Positions 11,504 through 25,878 of a stretch of DNA of 64,000 bases are shown piece after piece. Origin of the DNA: Taenia hydatigena (lineage: Eukaryota; Platyhelminthes; Cestoda; Cyclophyllidea; Taeniidae); the NCBI GenBank assembly GCA_036345935.2, contig JADWOT020001893.1, positions 479,986 to 543,985 on the forward strand. The letters are read 5' to 3'. Below the pieces are notes generated by a model. It did no database searches, had not been told where the DNA came from, and saw only the letters and a list, made by a program, of their open reading frames with translations. Position 1 is the first letter of the stretch, and the number at the start of each line of letters is the position of its first letter. A program made the position numbers and the translations under genes.

Positions 11504-12540
11504 CTGTGTCTATATCATCGAATATCGCCGACAATATCACCGCAGACACATTAGGAGGGAAGGAAATTGAAGAGAGAAAGAGTTATTTCCTAATCCATTT
11601 TACCAAAATGTTATGCATGCAAGGAATAGCAAGCAAGAATTAGCTGTGACTATGAAGACTTTACATGGACGTTTCCCAGCAAAGTAACGGGACAAATGGC
11701 AATGCAGCCTGCATTTTCCTTTTCTCAATCTGACAAGACAAAATGAGGTCAATTATTTCGGGACATAGGAAGCTCTACAACCGCGTTGCTATTTGATACA
11801 TCAGCAGTCCATTTTCAGCATGTATTTTTGTGCAAACGATTGCTTATTTGCAGCGGAATCCTGGTTTTGGCTTACTAAGCAGGGTAGCTACTCACCCATT
11901 AATCATTATTAACTTCCCCATTCTCAGATGCGCCTCCAAATATTAGAGCCTCAAGCCCTCTCTACTGATCTGATCAAAATGCATACCCACACGATGAAGG
12001 GATTTGTCGGTAAACGTAGGATTGCCCACTGAATCGCGAACTCATTGGCAGAGTAGTTTTGTGGTCATGTCGTCAGAATATTCTATCCACATTTCAGTGC
12101 ACATATGTAGACTCGATGAATGCCTTTTACCTTTAACTGAATGTCTTCTTCGAAGTAGCCGTGAGCAGATTGTGGTGCCTGTAACTGGGTATGTCAGGCA
12201 GTTCCTCCGAAAACGTCCAAAATTTACGCACTCAAAATTATCCGATGGCACCATCTTAAGAGGTGAATAAGGACATATGCATGTCCGCTCGAAACTTGGG
12301 AGGAGACTGATCGTTTAAGTGTTCCTAGAAGTAGAGTTGGTTCCGATGATATTAGGCAATAGGCAATATATGATCACTGAATTACAAATAAGCAAATGGT
12401 TTTCAGCAAAGCTGATTTGAGCTAAGTCATTTAACTCCGCTAAATAAAAGAGAACAAACGAAGTGAGTCTGCGATGTAGCTAGAAATTCATAGCTCGATT
12501 GCCAGCGATCTCTTTTGACGGCACTATCGTGGCACACCCA

Positions 12541-12564
12541 TGATGGGCTTGCGAAAGCCCATCA
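12541..12564. other. Perfect 10-bp hairpin with GCGA tetraloop, unit 1
   Basis: TGATGGGCTT, loop GCGA, then AAGCCCATCA. The loop fits the stable GNRA class. The hairpin and about 150 bp around it are almost unchanged in all three units. No following T-run, so it does not look like a Pol III terminator. Confidence 0.6.
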
Positions 12565-15500
12565 CTGACCAATGTTATGCTGAGCTGATTTACCCACCCC
12601 GCCACGTCGGTATTGAGGTCATGGAATATTCGCCTTCATCATGGGTCAGACTCAGTGTTGTTCAAAGTGCGCAAGGCCAGAGCCTTTGAACTCTAATGCG
12701 ATGAATTTTCCCTTAGTTGTTAACTTGCAGTTAACAATCAGTTACAACAATCAAACGCTTCCAAATTCTCTGTTCAAAGTGTTAAGACGTCCGATGCTGT
12801 ACACGGAGGATATAAAATCAAGGCAGTCGCAAATTATATTGAAATATTTGTAACTATTTCTCAATGTAACACACTGTAATGCTTGGCAATTGAAATGAAT
12901 CTTGGTAGATGTTTTAAATGCAGGGCAAAAGAGCTTCGGTTGGAGTATCGATGCAATTTTTCATTGACACTCCGAAGGGCCACGGTTCCAATTCTTATGA
13001 GTGAAGCAATTTGGTGTTGATTAACGTTTGCATCAACGGTCTGAATAGCCCTGAGAACTCCTTTTCCTCTTATCAACGGAGGAATTAATTTTTCATCTGA
13101 TGAGCCCTCGAGTTTACACATCCACCTGATGCAACAGGAAGCAACTGCAGGCGTAAAGTACCTCTGAGATGAGATCGGTCCCATTATGAAGCAGCTCTCT
13201 TGGAAGGTTCGCTGACCCAGTGAACTCACCAACTTCTGCTTCCAACCTCTCCTAATCTTTGCCATACGCAGAACCACCTTTGTAAATCTATCATTGCTCT
13301 TGGCAAGCGTCAAACTTAAGCATGATTTTTTCTGTGAAAGATACCCGAATTTGGCGAATTCGCATAGCAAACAATTTTAGGTCAAACACGTATCGTAATA
13401 TCATTGGCAGCATACTACTAGGAACTCCGAAATCAGGTCTGTTTAATTCCTCACAGCATAAACAGTAAGAGAGCCCTTTACGTGTTACAAGTTGAACACC
13501 CATTGCGGCCGAATGTAGTTTACACAATAAACCGACGAATTAGCTAAGTTAGTTTTCTCATACGAGTGTAAACAATGCTGGTTGTATGTGACCGCTCGTT
13601 TATGAAGGCGTTGAGCCTTCAACTATGCTGCCTCCTGAGTTCTTCCCGGCTGACGTCTGTATTCACATTCATGTGATCATCCCTATATATTTGTTGTGGC
13701 TCACCCTTCCAGGATGCATTCCAACAATGTAAGGGGGTCTGACCGTGTGATAGTTTGACGAACGTGCCAAAAATGGCTTTCTGTGCCACTGTTACGCATT
13801 CGATGCACTTTCAGTGTGAATATTCTATTTTGTGATTCAATGAGTGCAAATTGGATCCGTGCCTCGCATGTTTTAATCTGATCCCCTGGTTAAGAAAACT
13901 TTAGCCCTAAATTCTTAACAGCTCTAGCAAAATTCAATAAACAACTAAATATATGAAAATTCAGATCCTGACATATTCAAGAACGGTTTCAGCAACGGTA
14001 GCACGAGTAATTATTGAGTGATTTGTGTACCAGTTATCCCACATTCAAATCCAACTTGGACACATTTTTGCTTACACCTCGTTAAATTCCAGAGGTTTCA
14101 CACAAGAAATATGAAGAAGTGCAACAGTGCCCACTCAGCAGTCACAAATTGGTAAAAAGCGTTTGCTTACATGCAAATAGCTAACCCATTCTGCAGAGCT
14201 TTTACTACATGATGTGCCGAGTGTTCGATTGCTACTTAAATCGTAAGCCCATAGCACTTTGTTCGCCCATTCAAGGGTAGCAGCTTTAGCATTTCTAAAA
14301 TCGCAAAACTTGGACTTGAGGCATGGCCTACTGAAAGAAAATATTCCTATCGTGCCATCCCCAAGAGTGTGTTACAGTTCTCATAAAGTAGGGCATGTTT
14401 ACTTGCTAAGGGTAGATTGTGAGGAGAAAGGTCATCATAAAATAAATATTCAGAGATCGAGGAGAAAGTGCTGCGAGTTATAATAGTCTGCAAGATGTAT
14501 AAAGGGCTTTACAGGATCATTTGGAATGGACGGGTTGCTTAAACGACCAGTTCGCTGCGGGTAAATTCGCAAGAGAAGGGAAGATTTCGCCATTAAATGC
14601 TACTCTCAATAATCTGTCATTCTCTCGCACCTTACTGTGAGAACAGGGAACCCACCTCATTTAATTTAAATATTTCATTTCTATCAAAATTCACGCTTCC
14701 TGTCTGAACAGTTGCAACATACAACATGGTCGTAGTGGCCGACCTGTTGGCTAAGAGCAGTTTGACAGCCAATGCTGTGTAGCTAAAATAGAACTGGTGG
14801 TTGTTTATGCACCGCTATCAACTCAGCAAAATGCGCGTTTTAAGGCATTCGAACAAATTTTGAATGCTTATCTCTTGCTACTTAAGCCCAAGGAAAATAA
14901 AATTTGTTGAGCACTGGAGACTTCCATTTGAATTACTTTCGTTTGGTCAACCGGCTGATTTTGATCTTGGCAGGTAGCAAAGAAGATTATGTGGTGTTGA
15001 GTCTTAATGACAATGCTTTTGTTGGTTGGAAAAATTAAATTGCAAAGACAATGGATAATTTCATTAAAAAGAGAGAGACAGTTTTGAGTGCTCACTTCGA
15101 AGTATTGTAAGGTCCTTCTTTCGACGTAGCGTAATGCAATCCTCGGTTGAATTGTATGATTTAAATGAATGTGATCTGAACTATTTTAGGCAATTACAAC
15201 TAAAATTCGAAGTGTGCCTTTTTGATTTGGTGTAGACATCTGGATTTCATCCGGTTTAAGCAAACACCAACTGTAATACATTTTCTATTTTAGCAAAGAC
15301 TTAAAACGAACGTTCTTCTTAGTTTGCAACCAACTGGAGAGTTCCCATGGTTCGCAAAAGTCGAACAGTGTCACGCAGCAGACGAGAAGCGGAAAGCCCC
15401 TACTCATCTGTTTTCCTCTACCCTGTGGTTTCCACACATACTCCAAATTATCCCAGTGTGGGTTATCAATTATTCCAGTGATGTGGTGCCATCACCGGAT

Positions 15501-16521
15501 TAGGGATGAGTCAAACCGGGAAAGGGTGGAATTATCTTATCTCGGAGTGTCATGTAGGAGGCAGGCGAGTCTAATAGCCAGTTCGCCTCATCTGATTGCT
15601 CGTCAGGAAAGTGTACACACGTGCATGTAAATGCTTGCTCCCTTTCCCTCCAAACATGTCATAAAATGCTGTCACACTTCTCCCCGGTACCAGTCATTAG
15701 TGGTTGGGCTGCAAACCGCAGCATTGCTCGTGAATGCTTTCATAAAGACAGGAATAAACATCTAACCAAGAATCGCATGCATTTTAGTGGTAAAATGTTT
15801 TCATAAACCTGGTTCGGTAAATTTCTGTTTCGTCTGTTTCGTTAGGGTTAACGTTCTTAGTTACTTTCCCATCATATTGTACAGTTACTACAAAATAGGT
15901 GTTTCGCTACTTCGCCTTCCATGCTGATAAGTATTTGTATTTTGTTTTTAGATTTGGATGTAAATCATGCTGATAATTGTGGTTGAGAAGAGGTAATGCG
16001 TATAAACTCGAGTAAATACAAGAAGAGCACATTAATGAGGCGGGCATATTTGCATGCTTCCAATGGCTCAGCAAACAATTAAAGATGGAACGATAGTCTC
16101 TACTAGATAAGTAAATTAGGCCAACAATGCTGGAAATAATGAAGGAATTTGAAGTAATGAGCTCTTTTGCTTGTAAAATTGGACTGCTTCTGGGTGTCTT
16201 TGTTAGTATATTTGTGTCTATAATTTTGTTCGATAAGGTTTCCCTGGGATCGTACCACCATAAGATCTAAGTATTTTAGAATCAGTGTTGCAAATAATTT
16301 TGTTCCAGCTTATAACAAAATTGCATGATTGCTGTGTGCACAATGAACTTACTTATTCCTCCAAACGTAAGCAATTGCAGTCAAATCCCATTCCCAACGA
16401 TGCGCAAGCATGTGCCCTTCGCTTTGTGCAAGGTTTAGTCCTCGACAGCAAAAGTACCTCACACATCCAGCAGTAGTACTTTACATTCATCTTAGACTGT
16501 CTGTGACATTTTTTATTTCAG

Positions 16522-16707
16522 TTTCCAATGCAGGCACAGCCAAATCACCACGAAGGGATCCCTACTCATCGAAGAAGTACGGAAGGAAAATATCGAGAAG
16601 TGTTGCTCTCTAATTCTATACCTAACAATCACATTTTCGCAAGAGTGATTTATAAGAATACGAAAGACCCTCATTTGACTCCATTGGCGTTCTTGACTTC
16701 CCCATGA
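16522..16707 (+). other. Possible coding exon, unit 1 copy, truncated by TGA
   Basis: A pyrimidine-rich tract ending TTTATTTCAG at 16521 is a strong 3' splice site. The following frame, beginning Phe-Pro-Met-Gln-Ala-Gln, runs 61 codons to TGA at 16705-16707. In unit 2 the same position is TGT and the frame continues to 42882. The product is unrecognised and no upstream partner exon was found. A third frame is also open for 29 codons after the same acceptor, so the coding assignment is weak. Confidence 0.13.
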
Positions 16708-17523
16708 AATGGTTTTCTTCCACCAACGAAAGGCGCAACGCATTTTTCGGACGCATTCTGCAAGTAGTCACGCCTTTAAGGAGTATGAGAGCGTAATGTA
16801 ATGTAATGTTGTTAGCATTAATATTGAGATCCATGAGTCGGAAAAGTTGCATTCAATGTCAAAAAGCAATTTAACTTAGTGCAGCTTCATCCATTTGCTC
16901 CCTGTTCGCTTTGACTACCGGCCTTGAATCTCTCTGCGATTCTACCTCAGTGGCAAGCATCACAGTGACGATTGAGAGGAGAAGAATACACTGCGAGACA
17001 AAGACAAGGTCTCAAATCGATTTAATTCGCATTCTCTGTTACTTTGGCTTCAGTTCTCCGGGGTATTACCGAACTATTTTAAGAAAAATATGCATAAATG
17101 TAGGCTAAGGTCTGAATCTATTCCATAGAAAAGCCGTTCGTTTAATAAATGGTTCCTAAATAAAATTTCTATTCGATTTTCCCCTTTCCCTTCTTTACAA
17201 CTGCCTCACCATCTCAATGTTATTTCCCTACAAATAAAACATAAGAACCTGAGATCCCTGGGTTTCGCATTTCTTTTGTAGTTTGTAATTAAATTTCACA
17301 TCGTCGATGATTCACAGGTGTCTCCAGAAGTATTTTAATCACCACAAATTTGCACTAGACTCTTTCCGCTCTTGACATCTCGCATCCTCTAGGGCTGAGA
17401 AATGTACAAATTAATTTATAATGACAGGTCAATTAAAGAGGTGACTAGCGATGTGCATGAGCTCTTAATAGCACCGACAACTTCCTTTGATATTCCCCAC
17501 AGCACTCAAATAATTGGCCTCGG

Positions 17524-17578
17524 AGCCACCTCATTCACTGCCAATCAGGTGGGTTGATTGGTAAGTGGAGAGGTGGCT
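17524..17578. ncRNA. 55-nt bulged hairpin, unit 1 (possible structured RNA)
   Basis: The outer arms AGCCACCTC and GAGGTGGCT pair perfectly, as do the inner arms CCAATCA and TGATTGG. Between them, two single-base A bulges allow another seven pairs (including two G-T type). The loop is GGTGGGT. The total is 23 pairs in 55 nt, similar in shape to a short microRNA precursor. The copy in unit 2 is identical. Expression is unknown, and it could also be a degenerate palindromic repeat. Confidence 0.3.
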
Positions 17579-20500
17579 AGTTGAACGGTAGGTTGAGTAA
17601 ATAATCGTCCAACCAAATAGGCATGCGAAATTACAAACAAAAGCAGACACTTCAGTTGTTTCCGTGCAGACAAACATGCATGCTTATTTCGAAACAAAGT
17701 AAACAGTACAACATGTTAACAGGGACTATGATGAGGAGTGGCAAAGACAAGTCGTATTTGTGTCCGACTTCGTGGGATGAATGCAGAAGTACAAAGCATT
17801 GCGAGAATCAACTCTCGATTTGAGTTACTCGTCCTCATTAACTGTGCAGACCTCAATCATTCGCAATCCAAATAAAGCCGGTTTTTCGCATAAAATAAAA
17901 TTGCAGGTCAAATTATGCAAATCGTGAGTGTTTGTAAATGTAGATTTTTTCTTATCGTATACGTGGCCTGGACTTGGAAATGGTGAATTTCAACGATCGG
18001 TCTGTTGATGAATTTGCAAATGGTACAAAATTTGCTTTCGTTGGTTAAAAGTTTCCACAAAATTTGGATGAAGAGCAGACTGCCAAATAAGACTTGCTGT
18101 CACTTGCCTTGTATTCCGACTGTAAACTTAAATGTCGAGCAGGATGAAAACAGTAAAGCTGCAAGGACTCGTCTCGCTGCAATTAATCAGGTGTCATATT
18201 ATAGCACTGCCACAACTCTAGCCCAACAGACAGGACGTTTTAATTGACTGTACCCATAATCATGTAATTTTGATCGTGCTCTTGTAAGGTAGTCGAAATT
18301 AGAACAAATAAATTTTAAAGCCAATGCAGCAGTCAGTGTGATTCAGTTGGAAGCACTAAAACTAAATGAATGAGCTATAGAGACAGACATTGATACTTGG
18401 GTGCAGTCAATGCGAATGAAATGCAAACTCTAATTCGATGTGGTAACAAGCCCTCGAGAACCAACTAAAACTTGCCAAAATTAGGAACGATGTGTGAGGC
18501 GAGAAGGGTTTGATGAGATTTTATGCAGGGCTCTTTGAAGAAATGCTGTTAGCGTCGCTTACAGTGTCTGAGGTATTAATTCAAATGCCAGTGTCCTTAA
18601 GCCAAGTAGAGAATCTGCGTCGAAAGTCGGGTTCATGAAGTGCGAGAGAGGGTTCCGCATACTGCGGGATTAATTAGTAGAAGAAGTAGATGTTTGGAAG
18701 GTTTGATTAGGTTGGGAGATGATCCCATTCCAACGGATGAGAACTGTTTGCAATTTTAAGCATCTGATTCCTGAAGTAAGAGAGAGGTGCAACACTAATG
18801 TTAAGGTGGAACTTTTATAACTCAGGATGCAGATTTTGCATAAATCCTCACGGAAGTTAGGAATTCATGTTGCATAAGGGCAATGCTTAATGCTTCACCT
18901 CAGCTTCATGCGTAATCACTATGTCTTGGCAACATTGTTCTCTACTCACCCTGCATCAGTGGCAGAGGTGACCATAAAAAGGACTTACTTGTGTATAAGC
19001 CCTAAGCTCACATTCTGTTAGACGCAAAACTCGGTCACGCAGAGCCTCTCCTCATTCCACTTAACTTTAAGAAGAGCGCATTCTCAAAATTTTCTGCCTA
19101 ACTTATCGACGGGGCACAATGTCACTAATAGAATAAAATAAATCGCAATTTAAAGCCACCAGGTTTCGGTGCCTCAGAATTATTGCCTTAATAAGCAGGC
19201 GCCGCCTTCCTTGCTCTGCGTTATTTCCGACACTAGACTTCAATTTTCCCCAGGACTAAATTAATGCCAGGACAGACCGACCAGTTAACGACCATTCCAC
19301 CAAAAATATACATAAATATGGGCCATAAAATAGGACTCAAACATATCCTCCGCAGCTTTGAGAATTCGGATTCCTCATGTAAGCAAAGCTTTGCAACTTG
19401 GGCGACATTCGTCCCTTGCCAACTATTAAGAGATTACCCCATATTCTGTTAAATCAATTCATTTCAGACATGGAATTGTCAATATAACGTTCCACTCATC
19501 AGCTATGTACCTCACCTGAATAGGATTTTGTGGACGTTAAAGGACAGAGTTGGTAATATGCGTGTTTGATGTGGAAAGATTTATAGATTTTGCAATAGGC
19601 AATTCTTTTGAACTCTTTGCTGCTCGCATACTACAATGAACTGAGGATTCGGTGTCGTGTGGAATGAGACTATGTTCCCTACTCATCGTATTGTGTAGCA
19701 TGAGAACTTGCACCGTGAGAATTCACCATGTCCTTGGGAGGGCTACTCCGATAAGGTATAACAACTCTGTAAACGAGATTTCCTTATTCGGCTTCCTAGC
19801 TCTATCCAGTCCTACTAATTAACAATACTTTGCTGTCTGTTATGCGTTGCATATTTAAACTAATCTAGATGTGGCTCACTCCATACAATGAATTCTGGCT
19901 CACTACCAAGACTATGCAGCGGATTGCTTGGAGGTAATCACATGCACTTTTGTTTGCTTAAGGAACGCCAGAATGCAATGACTATTTCCCAACACAAATC
20001 AGTCCATCAGCAAGTGATCCAACAATGAGGTGTCCTTAAAACAAACGTGAGAGGAGAGAGGAACAATGATTAATATTTGGTTGTAACCTACCGTCAATAA
20101 TTAATGCATGCACTTTGAAACCCATTCTCAACTCCATCCCTCCTCTGTATGTGCGGGCGTTAACCAATTGCCTCATCATTCGCGTCCCGCGAGACATCAC
20201 TTGGAGCCTCTTCTATCACTTCAGTCTTAAAATAACTCGACGAATGAGCTGGGTAAAATGTTTTGCTTTTCGCTTAGCTTGATGCATTGATTGGTATTTG
20301 ATTCAGTTCTACGTTTTGGTTCGTAAATGTTGCTTTCAAACTCGCGTAAATTTTGCAATCATTATAAAGCGGAGTTTGTAAACTGAGAAGTAGTTCAAGG
20401 TAACCTAGATGATGTCGGATTAAAATGAGAAAAGGCCAGCAGATCCCATGATAGGTTCCACAAGACCTACATGCATCGGTGGTTTAAAAGGCATTCATTT

Positions 20501-23500
20501 AGACAGTCGCTGGCGTTATCCGATGTCCTACAAGTAGAGAGCGCCCACCTCTTCAAAGGCATGCTCGGAAATACTCCACTATAGTCTGATGCTTGACGTC
20601 GTAGTTGAAATCCTCTTCCCAAGTTGGTTCCAGGCACTATGGAAAGGCCACCTGCCTTCGTCGCCTTTTTATGCCTCCAATAAAGGAAATGAGTCAAACT
20701 AGACAATTTGCTGCCTGTTGCAATGTTACCACTTTAAGTTGAGCAGTTCTTCCAGATGAATAAAAATATTAATATCTTTGACGTTTAGTATTTTGTTACG
20801 TGTAAATCAACACAGTCGGGAACATAATCAGTCTTTATTTTCCCTTATTCCGCATCAATAACTCGCAGCTTCATCAACTCAGACTTCTCTGTCACTAAGC
20901 CTAATTGTGAATGATTCACCACTGAGTGTCAACTGTTAGTTTTATTGTAGCTTTGTTGACAAGATTTACCAAAAACTTAACAATAAATTGCATAAATGAA
21001 AGGCTACAGGCAAAATCATTTAAATCAAAACGTAATCATTTAAAAGCCGGCCTGAGCACGCATCGTCATTTATTCATTATTAGCATTAGGAGGAAACGAG
21101 GAAAACTGGACTGCTGCAATGATAAATACAGAACTTAGGACAAGTGGAGCACATGCGATGTTGACTAGATAAATGACAGGCGCTGGTGATCACTAGAAAA
21201 ACAGGCGTATTTCTCCTTGCGCCATGTTTCTTCTCAGTGCTTCAAAACGCGAAAGATGTTCGCTGAAGACTTGTCTAGTGCTGAGTTTTCTCTGAATAAA
21301 TATTTAAGTTGTCTACACTAGTTTAATAATATCTGACGTAACAACATATCTTAGAAATTCCTGAAAGGCCTTCTTAGTACGGTTCCGTAACTATGCGATT
21401 TGCAAAGGCGGGAAGATGAAGCTGGGCTGAGGTAGTTTTGTTATCTGCGAGCGTGGTATGGTTGATTTCATCGTTTGACACAATTTAGCCGCCTGATACC
21501 GTATGCTAGGAAGCCATAGGACACAATGCTTTACCACTGGATGCTTACTCTGATCACGTTTGAAAATAAGCAGCCGTTTGGACCATTTGGCAAAATATGA
21601 GCCAGCCAAATTTGTGTTCCATCGTTGACGATGAAGAATCGACCACCACATTCCACTCGGCGAATAAACTCACCTTGCAATTGCGTAGCAAGAAGTATAT
21701 GCGGGATCCGTTCTAGTTAATCGACAGACGTCTGCAGTGGCCAAGCTTTGACAATGGTAGTTAGTCAGGTGTTGGCCCAACGGCTGCTCGCACATCATGC
21801 AATCCTGTCATGGCTTGGACGTCGTGGTCATTAAGCGCATCCCACATACCACTTCGACCAACCGCATTCTTCGAGAATTGCAACAGAGTTTTCAAAGTTC
21901 TAGTTCTATTCATGTAAAGCGAGACGTTCGGCTTTAATCACATGGAGTGGGACAATGCATTAATTTCTTGTCCTCCTAGTCACTGCTTTTAACGACTTTT
22001 CCTTCATCCAAGTGTTAACTACTCGAAAACGCGATCGCGCATAAGAATGGCAGTCGACAAAATCGTACAAGTTGGGCTTAATATGCGTTAGCGTGCTATC
22101 TCAACAGTTTCTCGATAATATTATTTACCAGTCAATGTCTGTGGATTTTACTTGGACAAAATTTTGCACAAATGCTACCATGGGTTTTGTGTTGAATAAT
22201 GCCATTTTGACTAGTATGCGACATATGCAGCGGCTACTGGTGGATGCACGCATTCGACACTCACCAGTGTTCGTGACAGCACTACGGCAGCATGCCTCTC
22301 ATCCTGGACAATTTATAAGCTCAGCTTCAACTTAAACACCTAAAGTATATGAGTTCGGATGTTAATGGTTGTAAAGCCAAACCACTGCATGGCAGATGTT
22401 TGCTTAACTCGTAGAGCTCTCCTTGGGAAAACTGAGCTTCATGCATCCAAAGTTTGGGGTTTTCGTCTTTTATCATTAAACCGAAGTGCCGCCGATCAAG
22501 CATGTGCTTAAATCCTGCTAAACGTAGCTTCAAGCATCAAGACTCGCTGCTTGGAATCCTGCAGAAGGTATTTCTTTAAGGTTGCCAAAACTCATTTACT
22601 CTCAACGACGCTTCAACTGCAGATGTTTAGCAACAAAAAAGGTGACAATTTTTGTGATTTGTTTGCCTAAACCAATTAGTAATAAGCTTTCCATCTATTT
22701 CAGGAATCAGTGACTAACTGGAGAAATGGAGAGGCTTGTTTATGTTGGGGCTAACTTATCGGCGCTACTACTGTGCAACCCATGTCTCTCATGAGGTAGC
22801 AGAAAATCGTGAAGGTAGACTTGTTGTGTGCGTGTAGATTGAATAAGAAACTGCATACAAAGATCCCGAGAACCCGCATAATTTAATGATTGCTAAATCA
22901 TGACATTGAGATATGGCAAAGCGATGTGAAATAAACCTTCCCCAACTATGAATTTAGCCTAAGTGACCCAAAATACAAAACACGCTTGAAGTACATTAGT
23001 TTCAAGTGGCAGTTAAAGACAAGTGCTTAAAGTTGGATGAAGTATCAAACCGTGCATTAATTAATCCTGAATTAATTGGAATATCAATATAAGCTTCAAG
23101 AAAAATAGAAAAAATCGAGTTCCCTTTAAAGTTTCTACAAAAGCGCACTTTGCAATAATAAGCTGTGCTGACACCTGCGCGAACTACTTTGGGTCGTCCG
23201 ACATGCACACAATTTGATGCTATTTTTTGGAATTTAGTAAATAGGAACGAAGTTGCCCAAATTAAGATGATGGGTCAAGGAACTTATTCTTAACGGTTCA
23301 GTCAGAAATTTGGCCTCTCAAGTGAGAAGTGAGCTACCTCCTCAGTGCTAAAACAAGAGCTCATAACCACTTCGGATGATTCATGCAGAACAACCAATGC
23401 TGCCTCCTTCATTCGCCAACTCAATGCTTCATTCGGATTGAGTCAGAATGGGTCAGATTTCAAACTAAATAACTAACCATTCGGATCAAAAGCTCTAGCA

Positions 23501-25878
23501 AACTTGGACATTTGCTGACCTCAATACGGGTTTTGTCTGATTATCTTTCTATAATTTGAGCAGTACGTGAAGGGGAAATTCAATTGTTGTTAAGAATGAT
23601 AGCTAATGGATGGCCTTGTTGACATTACCATCATTTTTGGTGACATTGGATTAAGATAAAGTCGCAGTCTTACCAGCGGTAGCATTGTCTGCCCTTCACT
23701 AAGCACTACTACTCCTCAACAAACTAAAATATATGAGCGGTGTAAAGTGAGACCCATTTCTTATGCGTGGTTGTGAGTGTATGTTGACATCTGCCTTGTC
23801 AAACCAAAATTACAGGCTCAATGCATTTCTCAACCACTCAACTGGCGACCTAAATGCCTGTCCGAGACACTCATCCATCACAGTCAATTTGGCTACTTGG
23901 CGTCAGACGATAATGCACACGTGAGTGGGCTTTAATTCATGATTTGTCATGGCTATCAATTTCGCCGATATGACGTTGACAAGTGAGGTTTGGAGTAAGC
24001 GCGTGCTTTAAGCAATTGGCATCCAAACATGCTCTAAGCAAACTTGAAACCAAAAACGCAGTGTAACTTAATTCAGTAAAATCTGAAAGAAAAGTGCAAA
24101 GAGAGCAAAGTATTCTTAGTTTAAATGAAATGTGCTGGAAATCATTGCGCAGAGTGTGTGAGGAAAAGGGATCCATCCTCTCCAAAAGCTTTGAAGCAGG
24201 GTGTGCTTTGATCAGACGGAACTTCAAGATGATTTGTTAATAAGCTTGGTGGGCAGATGTATGTCAATGAAATTTAAGTAAGCTTTCCAATAACCGAATC
24301 GTGAAGAGCGTGCGACTAGCATTCAAGTGTGCTTTGGGTCATAATAAAGCAATGGTTATTATAATCACACACTGTCCAGCCGCCATAATCAGGTTGCCAT
24401 CTTGATGTCGTGAAATTGAGACTGGGTCTCATACCTGTCGGTCTCTTCGTGTCCAATTACTTCTCCATTGCCCATACCATCATCCCTTATTGAGCGTTCA
24501 GAGCTGCACATGCGGATGCGGTCAAATAACACAGTTGGGAGAAGTAGAAGCTTGCAAAACTTACTCTGGAAACATTATTTACAAAGGAAAGACACCATCC
24601 GACAATGCTTCAATTTAAGTATGCTTAAATCGAATGAGCTGCCACAGCCCGTCAACTTTGGCCACCCGACCTCCACACCAGTGACCGGATTGGGACGCTC
24701 GCAGCTAAGCTATTAGGCCATAGTAGAAGATAGGCCTTTCGCATACATTGTGTGGCAAACATGATCCGCTAGACTGCATGACATTTTACCAGCAGCATTC
24801 TCCGTGTGCCGCCAACTCACTTCTACTGACGATCGAGCCACACTTTGAGGATGATTGCTGGGAGTCGAAACCGAACAATGATCAAAATAAGTATTGAGAG
24901 CTTTATCAAATGAAATGGACGAGAGCAGCGCAGTGAAATAGCACAGAACCATAGATCGGCGTAATAAGATACCAGAATATTGCTATGTTAAAGGGTAGCA
25001 CGACAATCGGATACATGTTTATAGCTTTATTGTTCGTGCCTGCAGCGGTTTATGGAACATAAGATTGCATCAACCATTTGTAGTAAATTTTAAAATTTGT
25101 TTGCGCTTGAATGTGCTGGGATATAAAAAAGAGAAGAGATGACTAGTAAGAGACGAGATTCTAATTCGAATTGCAATTAAATGAATCCCAACGACTAAAA
25201 ATGATGACGTGTTGGATACATCTTCCTTAAAATAAAGCAAAGAAAATCATGAATGATTTAAGTCGCATGTTTTGCAAACTGCTTTCTGAATGTGCTCTGG
25301 TTCCTTCCGTAATATTGGTTGTGCTTCAGAAGGCACAGATTTCTATATGCACAATTATTGTTCCTTAGGTTGTTCAGATAAAGGTTCTCAGTCGCTTGTT
25401 TTGCGGATCCTACTTGAATTAGTCCACCATATTGCCTAAGGTCAGATAACCCCAACTATCTCAACAATTTAAAAAGCTCTTATATCCAGATCCCAGTCTC
25501 ACAAAGCAACATATTAATGTGGAGGATGATACAATAAAGCATCAACGAGGCGCGCTTTCTAGGTCACGGTTGCAATAAACCTTACTTTTATTGCCTGTTT
25601 ATTTATATGCACTTTATTAAGGTAGGGAGCATTGTGCATTGTGAAGATATCTATCCCTCTATAGACTATGAGGACCTATTGAGATAGCAGCGATTTCAAA
25701 ATGTACACTGTGTACAGGACTAAAATTGTCATTAATACGAGGAGTTGTTAAGCTGAACCGGAATCGCCACTACATAAATAAAGAGGATTTGTGCCTTAAC
25801 AGGCTAACCAAACTCATTTACCCAGTTTCCGATCTTTATTAGTACACTTATTTCAGCATTCAGCTCATATACTTTCAG

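Larger units (their letters stand above)
10126..24109. other. Downstream spacer of unit 1; fold-back element, otherwise no clear gene
   Basis: About 14 kb that holds the inverted-repeat element at 10515-11503, a run of 11 G at 11191-11201, and hairpins at 12541-12564 and 17524-17578. The longest open frame, 169 codons on the minus strand at 12861-13370, has no ATG-based start or recognisable motif and is broken by a stop in unit 2. A good 3' splice site at 16520-16521 precedes an open frame of modest length. A strong GTGAGT donor lies on the minus strand near 21675 after a 42-codon open frame. I support no gene here. Confidence 0.55.

Noticed and set aside
13609..13634. Small hairpin TGAAGGC-loop-GCCTTCA repeated in all units
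   Set aside because: Seven base pairs with a 5-nt loop is expected by chance many times in 64 kb, and nothing nearby gives it a role.
21391..21651. An 86-codon minus-strand frame with a GTGAGT donor upstream on the same strand
   Set aside because: Unit 2 has a one-base indel that shifts the frame, and the short frame before the donor shows no constraint.
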